DNA of 64,000 bases from assembly GCA_035079005.1 (NCBI GenBank), contig CM068706.1, positions 21,873,272-21,937,271 of the forward strand, written 5' to 3'. Position numbers and translations under genes: made by a program. Every line of letters begins with the position of its first letter. Position 1 is the stretch's first letter. Shown piece by piece: positions 12,284 through 23,645 of this stretch. Source of the stretch: Fraxinus americana. Its lineage: Eukaryota > Streptophyta > Magnoliopsida > Lamiales > Oleaceae. The notes below the pieces were generated by a model. It searched no databases. It saw nothing but the letters and a program-made list of their open reading frames with translations, and was not told the origin of the DNA.

Positions 12284-13579
12284 TGTAACGCCCCAATTTT
12301 CAATAAACACAAGGCGCTACTAAGGTAGAAATATCCTGTAAATAAGGATTCTAAATAAACGCCAAAATGCGTAAATATTTTTTTCTCAACTATAGTACAT
12401 TAGAAATAAATGCGGAAACGTCATTTGAATAATTTGCTCATATTCAAGTGTCAATACCAAATAAAATAAGCAAAGTGTCAAAATTTGCAAAAATATTAAA
12501 ACCTGAGATTAAATTGACAAAATGGAAACCAACTATTAAAATACTTGTTTCAAAAATTTATGAATTAAATTGTCTATTATTTAATCAATATTGCCCCGCT
12601 CATTGCCTTGCCTTGTCGAGCTTCTTAACCTGAAATGGTGGAAAATATTGGGGTGAGCATAACGAATTATACTCAGTGGGGAGACAGCAATCAGTCCAAG
12701 TTAAATCTAAACATGAAATTAAATTATGAATATAATACCAATACAACATACTGTAGAAATATGTACTGTGAGACATCCCCAAGGACCCAATTTCGATCCC
12801 GGACCTATTTACGATCCCTGACAACATGTATAAGCGCATAACAATTTTGCACTGTGGGACATCCCCAAGGACCCACTTTCGATCCCGGACCTATTTACGG
12901 TCCCTGGCAACCTTTTCATATGTATAAGCATTTTATCACAATTAAAATCACACATCAAGAATTAACATGGACAAAAATAATCACAATTGCTTAAATGTAA
13001 ATCCCACCTCAAAGTCTTGGAAATTTTCTTGAAATTGAACTGATGTGATGTTACCGTACTTTAAACTTTTCCCGCGAACTCGTCTAGCAATGACAAAATT
13101 AATATAATTTAGGATACTAAGTCCTAATTAATGTTTTAAAACTTTTAGGGACTTGATTGGAATTTTTGAAAGTAAAGAAAACGAGTAATTTGAAAATCCT
13201 TTAAATCTTTAGGGTCTAATAATGAAAATTAAAATGTTTAGGGCCAATAAGATAAAATTAGAAAATATTTTATATTTAATTTGAGGAATACATAAACTTT
13301 AGGGGTGAAGAAAGAATTAAAATTAAATAAGGGACTAACTTAAATGTTTGGCCAAACTTTAGGATTTAAAAATGAAATTTCCCTATTTATAACCAAACCC
13401 CCCATCCCCAATTCTATTTTCACGTCCCTGAGGCTCCCAGTTTCAATTCCAACGAAATTCCAACAAAAAAATTGAGGCTAGAGGAGGAAGTCCAAAGGCA
13501 AGAGCAAGGTAATGGAGTTGCAATTGACCCGAGAATCCAAGTATGAGCTTAAACTTAGAGATTTTGTTTTCTGCTTCCT

Positions 13580-13581
<2 letters not shown>

Positions 13582-13658
<77 letters not shown>
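13582..13658. repeat. (TA)n microsatellite in the LTR
   Basis: A TA run followed by GTATGTATGTGTGTATG. The same site in the other LTR contains a hairpin MITE. Confidence 0.95.
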
Positions 13659-13668
<10 letters not shown>

Positions 13669-14245
13669 GTGTATGTATATCTATTTTAGAAGAACGGTGA
13701 TTATAGAATTCCCATGCAACTGAAAATTAATTTCGAAAAAGTTACCTGCACCGATTTTTAGAGAATGTGTTACTGCTTCGAATTTGCAACGTGAAATTTG
13801 GAGAGATGGTGAACTAGTGCAATGGAAACGTGGATTAGAAGCTGATGATGATGAAATCTAAGGAAAATAATTGTTCAAAAGTGAGGAAATTTACCTAGTT
13901 GAATGCCAAGCCCTCTGAGGAGTTTTGCAGCCGTGAGTGGATTTTAGACTTGGAATTGATTTGGATTTATTTATTTTTTTAGGTTTTTGATGCTATTGAG
14001 GCATACAAACCTAGACTTCAGAATTTGGACACTTGATTGGGCTGTTAATGGACTTAACCTTGGGCCAAGCAAGAATATTGGACCAAGAGGGAATTTTAAA
14101 GGGAAGAATACATAAATCCTACTTTTACTTATACACATTTCAAAATTAAGGTTAGATGTTTTAAATTTCAAAAATCAGGTTTTTATTTAAATTTATTTAT
14201 GAATGAATTAATTAATTAATTATATGTTTTATTAATAAATATATA

Positions 14246-14720
14246 ACGGTCACATATATATACAATTTGGTCACAATTCGAATTTTTTTAGGTCACAATT
14301 CAAAAATTTCATAGGTCACAATTTGTTCATCGATCACAACTTAAAAATTTAAAAGTCACAATTTTTTCATCGGTCACAAATCACAAAATTTGTAAGTCAC
14401 AATACTTATTTACGGTCACAATTTATCAATTAATTGGTCACAATTAATAATTTTTAGGTCACAATTAATAATTTTTTGGTCACAATTAATAATTAATGGT
14501 CACAAACAATCAAATTATTTGTGACCACCACCAAAATCGTTTGTGACCACCACCAAGTCACAAATCACACGCAGAACACACAACCACCGCCAACCCCACC
14601 TAAACACGGAACCACCAAAATGGTCACAAATAATCAAATTATTTGTGACCACTCGTTTGTGACCACCACCAAGTCACAAATCACACAACCATCGCCAACA
14701 CCACCCAAACACGGTACCAC
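14246..14720. repeat. GGTCACAA short-repeat cluster and duplicated TTTGTGACCACCACC block
   Basis: A dozen or more GGTCACAAnTT units lie between 14246 and 14520. They are followed by two copies (about 14536-14610 and 14656-14720) of a block with GTGACCACCACCAAGTCACA and CCACCYAAACACGG. All lie in the small MULE. Confidence 0.8.
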
Positions 14721-15310
14721 GGCCGCCACTACCACTCCAACGACGACAAAAACCACGATCTCACCACAAAATGGGCGATTTCGACAATTCAAAAACCCCC
14801 CAACTACAACTACAGAACACACACGACCAACCGCACCTGCCGCCAACCGCACACAGAACAGATCTGCACCTCCTCAAATTATTTGTGACCACCACACCAT
14901 CGCCTACACCGCACCACCAACAACAACAAACACCACGCCTCAACACCACGCCTCAACACCATGAAACTAGACTAACCCGCCAGATCCAACACCACGCCTC
15001 AACACCACGAAACCCCGTCAGATCCACCACTGCGAGAAAATGCCTTAGAAAACTGGCGGTCGCCCTCCACCAGCAACATCTCGACCACAACGCTGCAACG
15101 ACTCCCACCACCGCGAGAAAATGTCTCAGAAAACTGGCGGTCACCACCTCCACCAGCAACATCTAGTCCGCATCGCTCCTGCCGGCAGCAGCGTCGACAC
15201 TGCTATAAAAGGGGAGGAGAAGGGTGGAGAAGGGAGGGAGGGGAGGAGAGGAGAAAGGTGGAGCGCGACGCCGACGCTACGTTGTCGGACCGGCGACGGA
15301 GAGAGATGAG
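14520..15310. other. GC-rich cargo of the small MULE
   Basis: Open frames exist on both strands here (for example 14521-14964 plus, rich in Thr, Pro and His; 14634-14852 minus, rich in Val and Gly), but both reflect the biased CCACCA composition and neither matches a family I know. An 82-bp duplication carries GAGAAAATGYCTYAGAAAAC at about 15032 and 15114. The base composition suggests captured host DNA. The source is not recognised. Confidence 0.55.
15202..15310 (+). promoter_or_regulatory. TATA-like box followed by G-rich leader inside MULE cargo
   Basis: CTATAAAAGG at 15202-15211 fits a plant TATA box. It is followed by a purine-rich stretch with five G-runs (15211-15243) and an ATG at 15306 whose frame ends after nine codons. 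It could be a captured promoter and 5' leader. This is inference from sequence only. Confidence 0.35.
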
Positions 15311-15332
15311 GCGGGGGAGAGGAGATCCATTT

Positions 15333-15350
15333 TGAGAGAGAGAGAGAGAG
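15333..15350. repeat. (GA)n short repeat
   Basis: A run of GA dinucleotides at the inner edge of the MULE's right terminal repeat. Confidence 0.85.
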
Positions 15351-15704
15351 TATATAAGTTAATTGATTTTAGGGTATATATAAATTAATTTATTGTAAAT
15401 AGATATAAAAATAAAAATAAAAAAATGTTTTTATTTTGTTAATTAAAACCTGATTTTTGTAGTATGAAACTTGATTCATGATTTTTGAAAATGGTAATTT
15501 AAAAGTAGGGGTGGGTGTAATTTCCTCAATTTTAAAATAGATGTTAGGTGCAAAACTCGGCCCGATAAGAAAATATGGAATTTTAAGATTAAAAATCGTT
15601 TTTGAATTATTATATTAAATGTTTTGCTAGACGACCCGACGGACGTAAAATAATTTCTAAAATTTGATGGAGAAGTCGTAGCGACACAACTTAAATTATA
15701 AGAT

Positions 15705-16214
15705 TTACATTTGAAAATTCGGGTCGTTACAACCTCCCCCACTTAAATAAATTTCGTCCTCGAAATTAAACTTACTTGATTTGATGTCTGGGTATTTGGC
15801 TAAGATCTCATCTTCTCTTTCCCAAGTTGCCTCTTCTCTACCATGTCTGTTCCATTGGACTTTAACTAAAGGAATATCTTTATTCCTCAATGTATAAACT
15901 TTCATCTCAAGTATAACCGTAGGAGTTTCCTCATATGTCACATCCTTGTTAACATCCAAGGATGCATAATTAACAATGTGGTCCGGATCATGGACATATT
16001 TCCTTAACATGGAGATGTGGAAAACATTATGTACTGCTGATAATTCTGGCGGTAAAGCCAACCTATAGGCCACGTTTCCAACTCTTTCCAAGATTTCAAA
16101 AGGTCCAATAAATCTTGGTCTAAGTTTCCCTTTCTTCCCAAATCTTACCACACCTCTCATAGGAGACACTTTAAGGAACACTTTTTCACCAATTTCAAAT
16201 TGTAGTTCCTTTCA
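15705..16214 (-). pseudogene. Gypsy polyprotein C-terminus: end of integrase and chromodomain
   Basis: This minus-strand frame continues the integrase frame after an in-frame TGA at 16212-16214. It carries the GPF/Y-type motif GPFEILERVGNVAYRLALP and the conserved HNVFHISMLRKY block. It then carries a chromodomain-like segment (VKVQWNRHGREEATWERED) of the kind chromoviruses use to target heterochromatin. The frame ends just inside the 3' LTR at 15705. The TGA sits in a conserved YADKR-stop-KEL context and is one C-to-T change from CGA (Arg). Confidence 0.9.
15732..15743 (-). other. Polypurine tract
   Basis: On the minus strand the sequence AAGTGGGGGAGGT lies directly before the 3' LTR start TGTAACGACCC. 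This is the expected primer for plus-strand DNA synthesis. Confidence 0.9.
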
Positions 16215-18404
16215 TCTCTTGTCAGCATAAGACTTCTGTCTGTCTTGTGCTGTTTTAATCCTTTCTCTGATCTTTTCCACAGCATTTACAGTTTGTTCCA
16301 CTATTTCTGGACCCAAAACTCTCTTCTCACCAACTTCATCCCAATGAATTGGTGATCTGCACTTTCTGCCATAAAGAACTTCATATGGTGCCATGCCAAT
16401 GATAGACTGGAAACTATTGTTATATGCAAACTCAACCAACGGTAAATGCATTTCCCAGTTACCACCAAGGTCTAAAACGCAAGCTCTCAACATATCCTCT
16501 AGAGTCTGCATAGTTCTCTCTGATTGTCCATCCGTCTGTGGATGATATGCTGTACTGAATTTCAATCTAGTTCTCATAGCTGTCTGCAGGCTTTCCCAGA
16601 ACTTGGATGTAAATCTGGTATCCCTATCTGACACTATAGAAACTGGTACACCATGCAATCTTACAATTTCCCTAATGTACAACTGAGCATACTGGTCTAA
16701 ACTGAAAGTCATCTTCACTGGTAGAAAATGAGCAGATTTTGTCAGCCGATCAACTATGACCCATATAGCTTGATGACCTCTAGCAGATCTAGGAAGTCCA
16801 ACGACAAAATCCATTGCTATATGTTCCCACTTCCATTCTGGGATCTCAAGTGGGTTCAACAATCCAGACGGACGTTGATGTTCAGCTTTAACTTGTTGGC
16901 AAGTCATGCACGTCTCAACAAACAAGCCAATTGACCTCTTCATGTTTCTCCACCAATAAATTTTTCGTAGATCCTGGTACATCTTCATACCTCCTTGGTG
17001 TGCAGTATAGGGTAAATAATGTGCTTCCTCTAAAATCTCCTTTCTCAATGTTTCATCCTTCGGTATACACAGTCTTCCCTTGAACATGAGAGTGTCATCC
17101 GCTGATACTTCAAAACCTTTAACATTGCCAGCAAGTACTCGGTCCTTAATCTTGCACAAAAATTTATCCTTTCCCTGAGCTTCTTTAATTCTGCCTCTGA
17201 GAGTCGGTCGAACAATTAAAGCAGCTATAATTGCAGTTGTGTGATGTGGAGGAGCTACAACTTCAAGTCTCATGTTGGCAAAATCCTTGATCAACTGTTC
17301 TTGACTGGTTAGGGCAGCTAACTGTCCTTTACCTTTCCTGCTAAGCGCATCAGCAACAACATTAGCCTTGCCAGGATGGTAGTGGATAGTACAGTCATAA
17401 TCTTTAACTAACTCCAACCACCTTCTCTGTCTCATATTCAATTCCTTCTGAGTGAAGAAATACTTTAGACTCTTATGGTCTGTGTATATCTCGCACTTAC
17501 TACCATATAGATAGTGTTGCCATATTTTTAAAGCATGAATTACCGCAGCCAATTCCATGTCATGTGTAGGATAATTCTGCTCATGTGGCTTCAACTGTCT
17601 AGAGGCATATGCAATCACTTTTCCATGTTGCATCAGTACACATCCCAAACCTTGTTTTGATGCATCACTATAGATAACAAAACCTTCTGTCCCTTCAGGA
17701 ATGGCCAAAACTGGTGCAGATATCAATTTCTGTTTCAATTCTTGGAAACTCTTCTCGCACTTTTCTGTCCACTGAAACTTCACTCCCTTCCTGGTCAACT
17801 GTGTCATCGGTCCAGCTATTTTTGAAAATCCTTCGATAAACCTTCGATAATAGCCAGCCAATCCCAAGAAACTACGAACTTCATTCACATTGGTTGGTGC
17901 ACTCCAATTAGTGACAGCCTCAACTTTGGCTGGATCAACTTCAATACCATCTGCGGTAATCACATGTCCAAGAAAACCAATTCGGTCAAGCCAAAATTCG
18001 CACTTCTTGAATTTTGCATACAACCTTTCTTGTCGAAGTGTCTGTAATACAATGCTGAGATGATCCTCATGTTGTTTCTTGTCTCTTGAATAAATCAGAA
18101 TGTCATCAATAAAGACAATTACGAACCGATCCAAGTATTGATGAAATACTCGGTTCATCAAGTCCATGAAGACAGCTGGTGCATTAGTTAACCCAAACGG
18201 CATCACAGTGAATTCGTAATATCCGTATCGAGTCCTAAATGCGATTTTTGGTACATCATTGTCCTTAACCTTCAATTGATGATAACCTGATCTCAAATCA
18301 ATCTTGGAAAATACAGTGGCACCCTTTAACTGATCAAACAAATCTTCTATTCGTGGTAAAGGATACTTATTCTTTACTGTGAGGCGATTACTCCATGTAG
18401 TCAA
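16212..18404 (-). pseudogene. Gypsy pol: reverse transcriptase, RNase H and integrase
   Basis: A 730-codon frame. The reverse transcriptase palm has FSKIDLRSGYHQ (about residue 32), MPFGLTNAP (68) and the catalytic FIDDIL box (98). RNase H follows with IYSDASKQGLG, the Glu of DMELAAV and YTDHKSL. Integrase has the zinc-binding His-His-Cys-Cys set (HTAHQGG.., CMTCQQVK) and the D-D-E triad in AMDFVVGLP, SDRDTRF and GQSERTMQTLEDML. The order RT-RH-INT is that of Ty3/gypsy. The true upstream RT segment is in another frame, because about 2 bp are missing near 18388-18400, so the visible Met at 18404 is not a real start. Confidence 0.95.
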
Positions 18405-18603
18405 TGCACATCCTCATTGATCCATCTTTCTTTTTCACAAACAGTACCGGCGCTCCCCAAGGTGATACACTCGGTCGAATAAATCCTTTATCCAACAGTT
18501 CTTGTAGTTGCACCTTCAACTCTTGAAGTTCCTTCGGTGCCATCCTATAGGGTGCTTTAGATATTGGTGCAACTCCAGGTACCAAGTCAATCGTGAATTC
18601 CAC
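18388..18603 (-). pseudogene. Gypsy reverse transcriptase, N-terminal segment
   Basis: The frame between a TAA at 18604-18606 and a frameshift near 18390 holds EFTIDLVPGVAPISKAPYRM and FVKKKDGSMRMCIDY, the first conserved RT blocks. The TAA interrupts the protease-RT linker and is in frame with the preceding segment. It is one C-to-T step from CAA. Confidence 0.93.
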
Positions 18604-19410
18604 TTATCTATCTGGTGGAACACCAAACAGATCCTCTGGAAATACATCAACAAAATTACGCACAACTGGTACATCTGTAGCAGTTATCTCAATTGTCTGA
18701 ACACTAATGATGCTCACTAGATATCCCTGACTAGTACTCTTTCTCAACATCCTTTGTACTTTCAATGCTGATATAACACGAGGCATGGTTTTAACTTTTG
18801 TCCCAAAGAATGTGAATTCACATTCTCCTGGTTTCTGAAAGAGCACTTCCCTCTCACGACACTTAATCGTAGCATGATTACAACTGAGCCAGTCCATGCC
18901 TAAAATGATATCAAAATCCCTCATGTCTATTAAGTACAAGTCTGCCTCTAAGTTCTTCCCATCTATTTCAAACTTAACAGCTTTCGACATCAGATTAGTG
19001 ATAATAGTTTCACCTGAAGGAATACTAACCTCCAGGGCATCATTCACACTTTCGCACACATTTCCAATCTTAGCATGAAAACTAGCAGAGATAAAAGAAT
19101 TCGTAGCACCAGAATCAATCAAAACGATAACAGGTACATTGAATACTGATAAAAGACCTGTTATCACGTTTGGATCTTCCTCTGCCTCCTTCTGAGTTAA
19201 AGCAAAAACTCGAGCCTTTCCTCTCTTGGCATCTTCTTTACCCTTGAATTCAGGACATCCATTAGCAAAGTGGCCAGGTTTCTTGCATCTGTAACACATC
19301 CCCTTTCCAAGCAGGCACTCTCCATAGTGTTGCTTACCACACTTCTGGCATACGGGTTTCTCAGTGCTAACCTTTTCCTCAATTTTTCCCCATGGTTTCC
19401 CTTTCTTGTT
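18604..19410 (-). pseudogene. Gypsy zinc knuckle and aspartic protease
   Basis: After the TAG at 19411-19413 the frame continues with a first CxxC motif (VCQKCGKQHYGEC). A CCHC knuckle follows, CYRCKKPGHFANGC (C-x2-C-x4-H-x4-C, starting near residue 2 of the 19299 Met frame), for RNA binding. The retroviral-type aspartic protease with IDSGATNSFI carries the catalytic Asp-Ser-Gly. MDWLSCNHA is the downstream conserved block. The frame ends at the TAA at 18604-18606. Confidence 0.93.
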
Positions 19411-20223
19411 CTAATATCTGCCTCTGCCCATATTCTGACTGTCCCATTTCCTTTTCACTGGTGCCTCTGCGGGTTTCTGAGTAGTCCTTTTTAGGTTTAA
19501 GCGAGAGGATATAGCTTGTGCTCGCTCAATCGCTTCAGCATATGTAGTGAGTCCTAAACCTGCCATGATTCCTCCAATTTCTGGGCGTAAACCCCTTTCA
19601 AATCTTCTAGCTTTCTTGATATCTGTGTCAACCAGATGGATAGCATACCTGGACAACTGGTTGAATTTCGTTACATATTCCACAACGGACATACTTCCCT
19701 GCCTAAGTTCAAGGAACTCTGTTTTTTTCTGATCCCTGAAAGACTGGGGAAAATACCTTTGTAATATTAATTCCTTGAATCCTTCCCATGTTAGTTTAAG
19801 TTGCTTTGCATCAGTCCTAGTGCGCTGATATGACTCCCACCAATGATCTGCGTCCTCAGCAAGTTGGAACACGACGCATGACACCTTCTGGGTGTCTGAG
19901 CCAGCTATGTGTTTAAAGATCCGTTCTAATGCCCTAAGCCATTCCTCTGCAGCTAAGGGTCCCTCTCGACCATTGAATGTTGGTGGCTTATATCTGCGAA
20001 ATTGTTCAACAACCATGCTGGTGTTGTTTGCATTAGCATGTGGATTCGGTAAATGAGGGGCACTTCGTGGGGCTGTTGGGACTTGTTGCTGAGTGAACCT
20101 CTGGAGAGCATTCGCGAGGTCTCTTAATGTATTATTTCCCGCATCACCAGTAGTAATCTGGCCTGGGGTAGCTTGTCTTCCAGCAACCTGATTCGCAGGA
20201 GCTCGATTTGTTCTACGAGACAT
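19411..20223 (-). pseudogene. Gypsy gag (capsid) segment
   Basis: 270 codons from an ATG at 20223. The retrotransposon-gag domain spans roughly residues 75-190. It has RRYKPPTFNGREGP, EEWLRALERIF, ADHWWESY, LILQRYFPQSFRDQK and VVEYVTKFNQLSRYA, the standard order in plant gypsy gag. The N-terminus is low complexity. The frame stops at a TAG (19411-19413), yet the same frame continues directly into the zinc knuckles, so this is a nonsense mutation and not a natural gag end. Confidence 0.93.
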
Positions 20224-20956
20224 TTCCTAAACCATAACAATATTAGTCTCAGCCTCCACTTAATTGCGCAATTCACAATGCTCATCCATGAATAATAAAA
20301 TTTAAAAAGGAATCATCATAGAAAAACACGGTAGAACTAAAAAGCAAATTTTATTATTATTTCAAATTTTCCCAAAAGGAAAATAAAATAATAAACTTGC
20401 AACCAATATCTACAATCCGAAATATGTTCTCCTACTGAATTCTACAAACAATTCTTCAAACATCTCCCTCTCATACGTTCCATTTGGCATATCAATTATG
20501 AAAGTAAATTCCATTGAAATGTGTTACTACATATTTTAGTCTAATTCCAAGGACTAAATTTATAATTTCTAAAATTTTTTTTTTTAAATGCTTCACATCA
20601 CAAGTTCAACTCCTAAACATAATAACTCATGGGAAATCTTATAACATGTACTGGATACAAACTTTCAAACATTTCAAACTGTATCAACTAAAGCAAAATT
20701 TCATTCTCATATAACTTTTCGAAGTAAACATTCAAATTCAGATGCAGCTTAATAATAAATTCATGGTATCCAGCAATGAAAATTTTCAAATTTCATCAAA
20801 TAAAATTTTCTAAATATTTTACCTTTTCGGAGTCGGCGTGGTGCGGCAAGAGCGGGTGGCATTCAAATTAATTACTAAACATTTTCTCATTTATTTTTAT
20901 TTTTTTTTTTGCAAAAATTTCACAAGTCTACAGAAAGGTAAACCCGGGCAACCCGG
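20224..20956 (-). other. Gypsy 5' leader between PBS and gag
   Basis: An untranslated leader on the minus strand. It has a (T)n/(A)n tract near 20576-20584 and 20900-20912 and no coding signal. Confidence 0.7.
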
Positions 20957-20968
20957 GCTCTGATACCA
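20957..20968 (-). other. Primer-binding site, tRNA-iMet type
   Basis: On the minus strand TGGTATCAGAGC lies three bases inside the 5' LTR. It is the complement of the 3' end of initiator methionine tRNA, the usual primer of chromoviruses. Confidence 0.93.
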
Positions 20969-20971
20969 CAC

Positions 20972-22300
20972 TGTAATGCCCCATTTTTCAATAAACACAA
21001 GGCGCTACTAAAGTAGAAATATCCTGTAAATAAGGATTCTAAATAAACGCCAAAATGCGTAAATATTTTTTTCTCAACTATAGTACATTAGAAATAAATG
21101 CGGAAACGTCATTTGAATAATTTGCTCATATCCAAGTGTCAATACCAAATAAAATAAGCAAAGTGTCAAAATTTGTAAAAATATTAAAACCTGAGATTAA
21201 ATTGATAAAATGGAAACCAACTATTAAAATACTTGTTTAAAAAATTTATGAATTAAATTGTCCATTATTTAATCAATATTGCCCCACTCATTGTCTTGCC
21301 TTGCCGAGCTTCTTAACCTGAAATGGTGGAAAATATTGGGGTGAGCATAACGAATTATACTCAGTAGGGAGACAACAATCAGTTCAAGTTAAATCTAAAC
21401 ATGAAATTAAATTATGAATATAATACCAATACAACATACTGTAGAAATATGTACTGTGAGACATCCCCAAGGACCCAATTTCGATCCCGGACCTATTTAC
21501 GGTCCCTGACAACATGTATAAGCGCATAACAATTTTGCACTGTGGGACACCCCCAAGGACCCACTTTCGATCCCGGACCTATTTACGGTCCCTGGCAACT
21601 TTTCATATGTATAAGCATTTTATCACAATTAAAATCACACATCAAGAATTAACATGAACAAAAATAATCCCAATTGCTTAAATGTAAATCCCACCTCAAA
21701 GTCTTGGAAATTTTCTTGAAATTGAACTGATGTGATGTTACCGTACTTTAAACTTTTCCCGCGAACTCGTCTAGCAATGACAAAATTAATATAATTTAGG
21801 ATACTAAGTCCTAATTAATGTTTTAAAACTTTTAGGGACTTGATTGGAATTTTTGAAAGTAAAGAAAACGAGTAATTTGAAAATCCTTTAAATCTTTAGG
21901 GTCTAATAATGAAAATTAAAATGTTTAGGGCCAATAAGATAAAATTAGAAAATATTTTATATTTAATTTGAGGAATACATAAACTTTAGGGGTGAAGAAA
22001 GAATTAAAATTAAATAAGGGACTAACTTAAATGTTTGGCCAAACTTTAGGATTTAAAAATGAAATTTCCCTATTTATAACCAAACCCCCCATCCCCAATT
22101 CTATTTTCATGTCCCTGAGACTCCCAGTTTCAATTCCAACGAAATTCCAAATGTGTTTTTACAATTCGACGATTTCCAACAAAAAAAATTGAGGCTAGAG
22201 GAGGAAATCCAAAGGCAAGAGCAATGTAATGGAGTTGCAATTGACCCGAGAATCCAAGTATGAGCTTAAACTTAGAGATTTTATTTTCTGCTTCCTCTTT

Positions 22301-22355
<55 letters not shown>

Positions 22356-22520
22356 AAATGATCTAATGAGCACAGGTGCTCAACTTATCCTAAGCACCAA
22401 TGAGTTGGCACATTAATTCATTGGTGGATAAAGATTTTGTGAGTTCCAATCCACGAATGAATTAATGTGCCAACTCATTGGTGCTTAGGATAAGATGAGC
22501 ACCGGTGCTCATTAGATCAT

Positions 22521-22572
<52 letters not shown>

Positions 22573-23187
22573 CTATTTTAGAAGAACGGTGATTATAGAA
22601 TTCCCATGCAACTGAAAATTAATTTCGAAAAAGTTACCTGCACCGATTTTTAGAGAATATGTTACTGCTTCGAATTTGCAACGTGAAATTTGGAGAGATG
22701 GTGAACTAGTGCAATGGAAACGTGGATTAGAAGCTGATGATGATGAAATCTAAGGAAAATAATTGTTCAAAAGTGAGGAAATTTACCTAGTTGAATGCCA
22801 AGCCCTCTGAGGAGTTTTGCAGCCGTGAGTGGATTTTGGAATTGGAATTGATTTGGATTTATTTATTTTTTTAGGTTTTTAATGCTATTGAGGCATACAA
22901 ACCCAGGCTTCAAAATTTGGACACTTGATTGGGCTGTTAATGGACTTAACCTTGGGCCAAGGAAGAATATTGGACCAAGAGGGAATTTTAAAATAGATGT
23001 TAGGTGCAAAACTCGGCCCGATAAGAAAATATGGAATTTTAAGATTAAAAATCGTTTTTGAATTATTATATTAAATGTTTTGCTAGACGACCCGACGGAC
23101 GTAATATAATTTCTAAAATTTGATGGAGAAGTCGTAGCGACACAACTTAAATTATAAGATTTACATTTGAGAATTCGGGTCGTTACA
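20972..23187 (-). repeat. 5' LTR of the gypsy element
   Basis: 2216 bp, TGTAATGCCCC to GGGTCGTTACA as read on plus. It lacks the 1427-bp MULE of the other LTR and retains one intact AATTTTAAA at that site (about 22985-22993). It carries a hairpin MITE in its (TA)n tract. Confidence 0.93.
22354..22524. mobile_element. Hairpin MITE inserted in the LTR (TA)n tract
   Basis: About 171 bp forming a near-complete hairpin. AGAAATGATCTAATGAGCAC at the left is mirrored by its reverse complement at the right end, with GGTGCTYA and CCAATGAGTTGGCACATTAA also paired. A loop of roughly 20 bp lies near 22430-22450. It is absent from the matching (TA)n at 13582-13658 of the other LTR, so it arrived after retrotransposition. 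Its TSD is hidden by the TA repeat; a TA target is possible. Confidence 0.85.
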
Positions 23188-23645
23188 GTTTATGAATGAA
23201 TCTGAATATAGATTATCATCTCTGAACGTAATTTGGGTTGCACGGTGGTTGTGGAAGGGTTGGGTAGGGGTTAGGAGATAGGGGTTGGTTGGGGCAGAAA
23301 TATTTATTTATTTTTTAATATTTTAATGTAACTCTTTTTTTTTTTTTTGTTTTAAAGTTTCGAATTATGATTGTAATTAATTCTTTATTTATTTAAAGAG
23401 GGAAGGTAAATCAATCATTTTGTGTCAAAACGAAATATTATGTGTATTCCAAAAAACTACATTAAGCCATTGTTTGATTATCATTGTTTCAAAACTCTTG
23501 AATTCTCGTACTTATTTTTAATCAAACATTTATATAATAAAATATTTTGTTCGAGAACTCAAAATTTTTTCTTATTTTTTAACCATACATTTTTCAAAAA
23601 ATCAATATTTAAAACCCAATTTTTCTCACAATAATGACCATCTAA
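23188..23645. other. AT-rich interval, nothing recognised
   Basis: Holds poly-T runs (23334-23349) and a G-rich patch GGTTGGGTAGGGGTTAGG near 23255. No gene signal. Confidence 0.5.

Larger units (their letters stand above)
14101..15527. mobile_element. Non-autonomous Mutator-like element (possible Pack-MULE) with 9-bp TSD
   Basis: The 1427-bp insert is absent from the other LTR. It is flanked by AATTTTAAA at 14092-14100 and 15528-15536, a 9-bp duplication typical of Mutator. Its ends form an imperfect inverted repeat of about 90 bp (14101-14193 and 15437-15527). The left end reads GGGAAGAATACATAAATCC; the right end, reversed, reads GAGGAAATTACACCCACCC. Both continue with CCTACTTTT and later CAAAAATCAGGTTTT. 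The interior at about 14520-15310 is GC-rich, unlike everything around it. It holds no transposase, so it must depend on a partner. Confidence 0.9.
12284..15731 (-). repeat. 3' LTR of the gypsy element, enlarged by a MULE insertion
   Basis: It starts TGTAACGCCCC and ends GGGTCGTTACA as read on plus. It aligns with 20972-23187 except for the 1427-bp MULE at 14101-15527, a longer uninterrupted (TA)n at 13582-13658, and a small deletion near 13460 between TTCCA repeats. Confidence 0.93.
12284..23187 (-). mobile_element. Ty3/gypsy chromovirus (Tekay type), full length but defective
   Basis: This is an LTR retrotransposon transcribed on the minus strand. The 5' LTR is 20972-23187, the PBS is 20957-20968, gag-pol runs from 20223 to 15705, the PPT is 15732-15743 and the 3' LTR is 12284-15731. 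Flanks are ATTTA at 12279-12283 and GTTTA at 23188-23192, four of five matching, so a mutated TSD is likely. A chromodomain at the polyprotein C-terminus, the GPF motif after integrase and the iMet PBS place it in the chromoviruses. The LTRs are closely similar once private insertions are set aside; in the first 330 bp I count about 11 differences, mostly C/T or G/A. Confidence 0.93.

Noticed and set aside
14634..14949. Antisense open frames in the MULE cargo, rich in Val, Gly and Cys
   Set aside because: They are the complement of the CCACCA-biased plus strand and resemble no family.
20972..23187. The shorter LTR as a deletion product through the 9-bp AATTTTAAA repeat
   Set aside because: The extra 1427 bp in the other LTR has matched inverted ends of about 90 bp, which a simple deletion would not explain.
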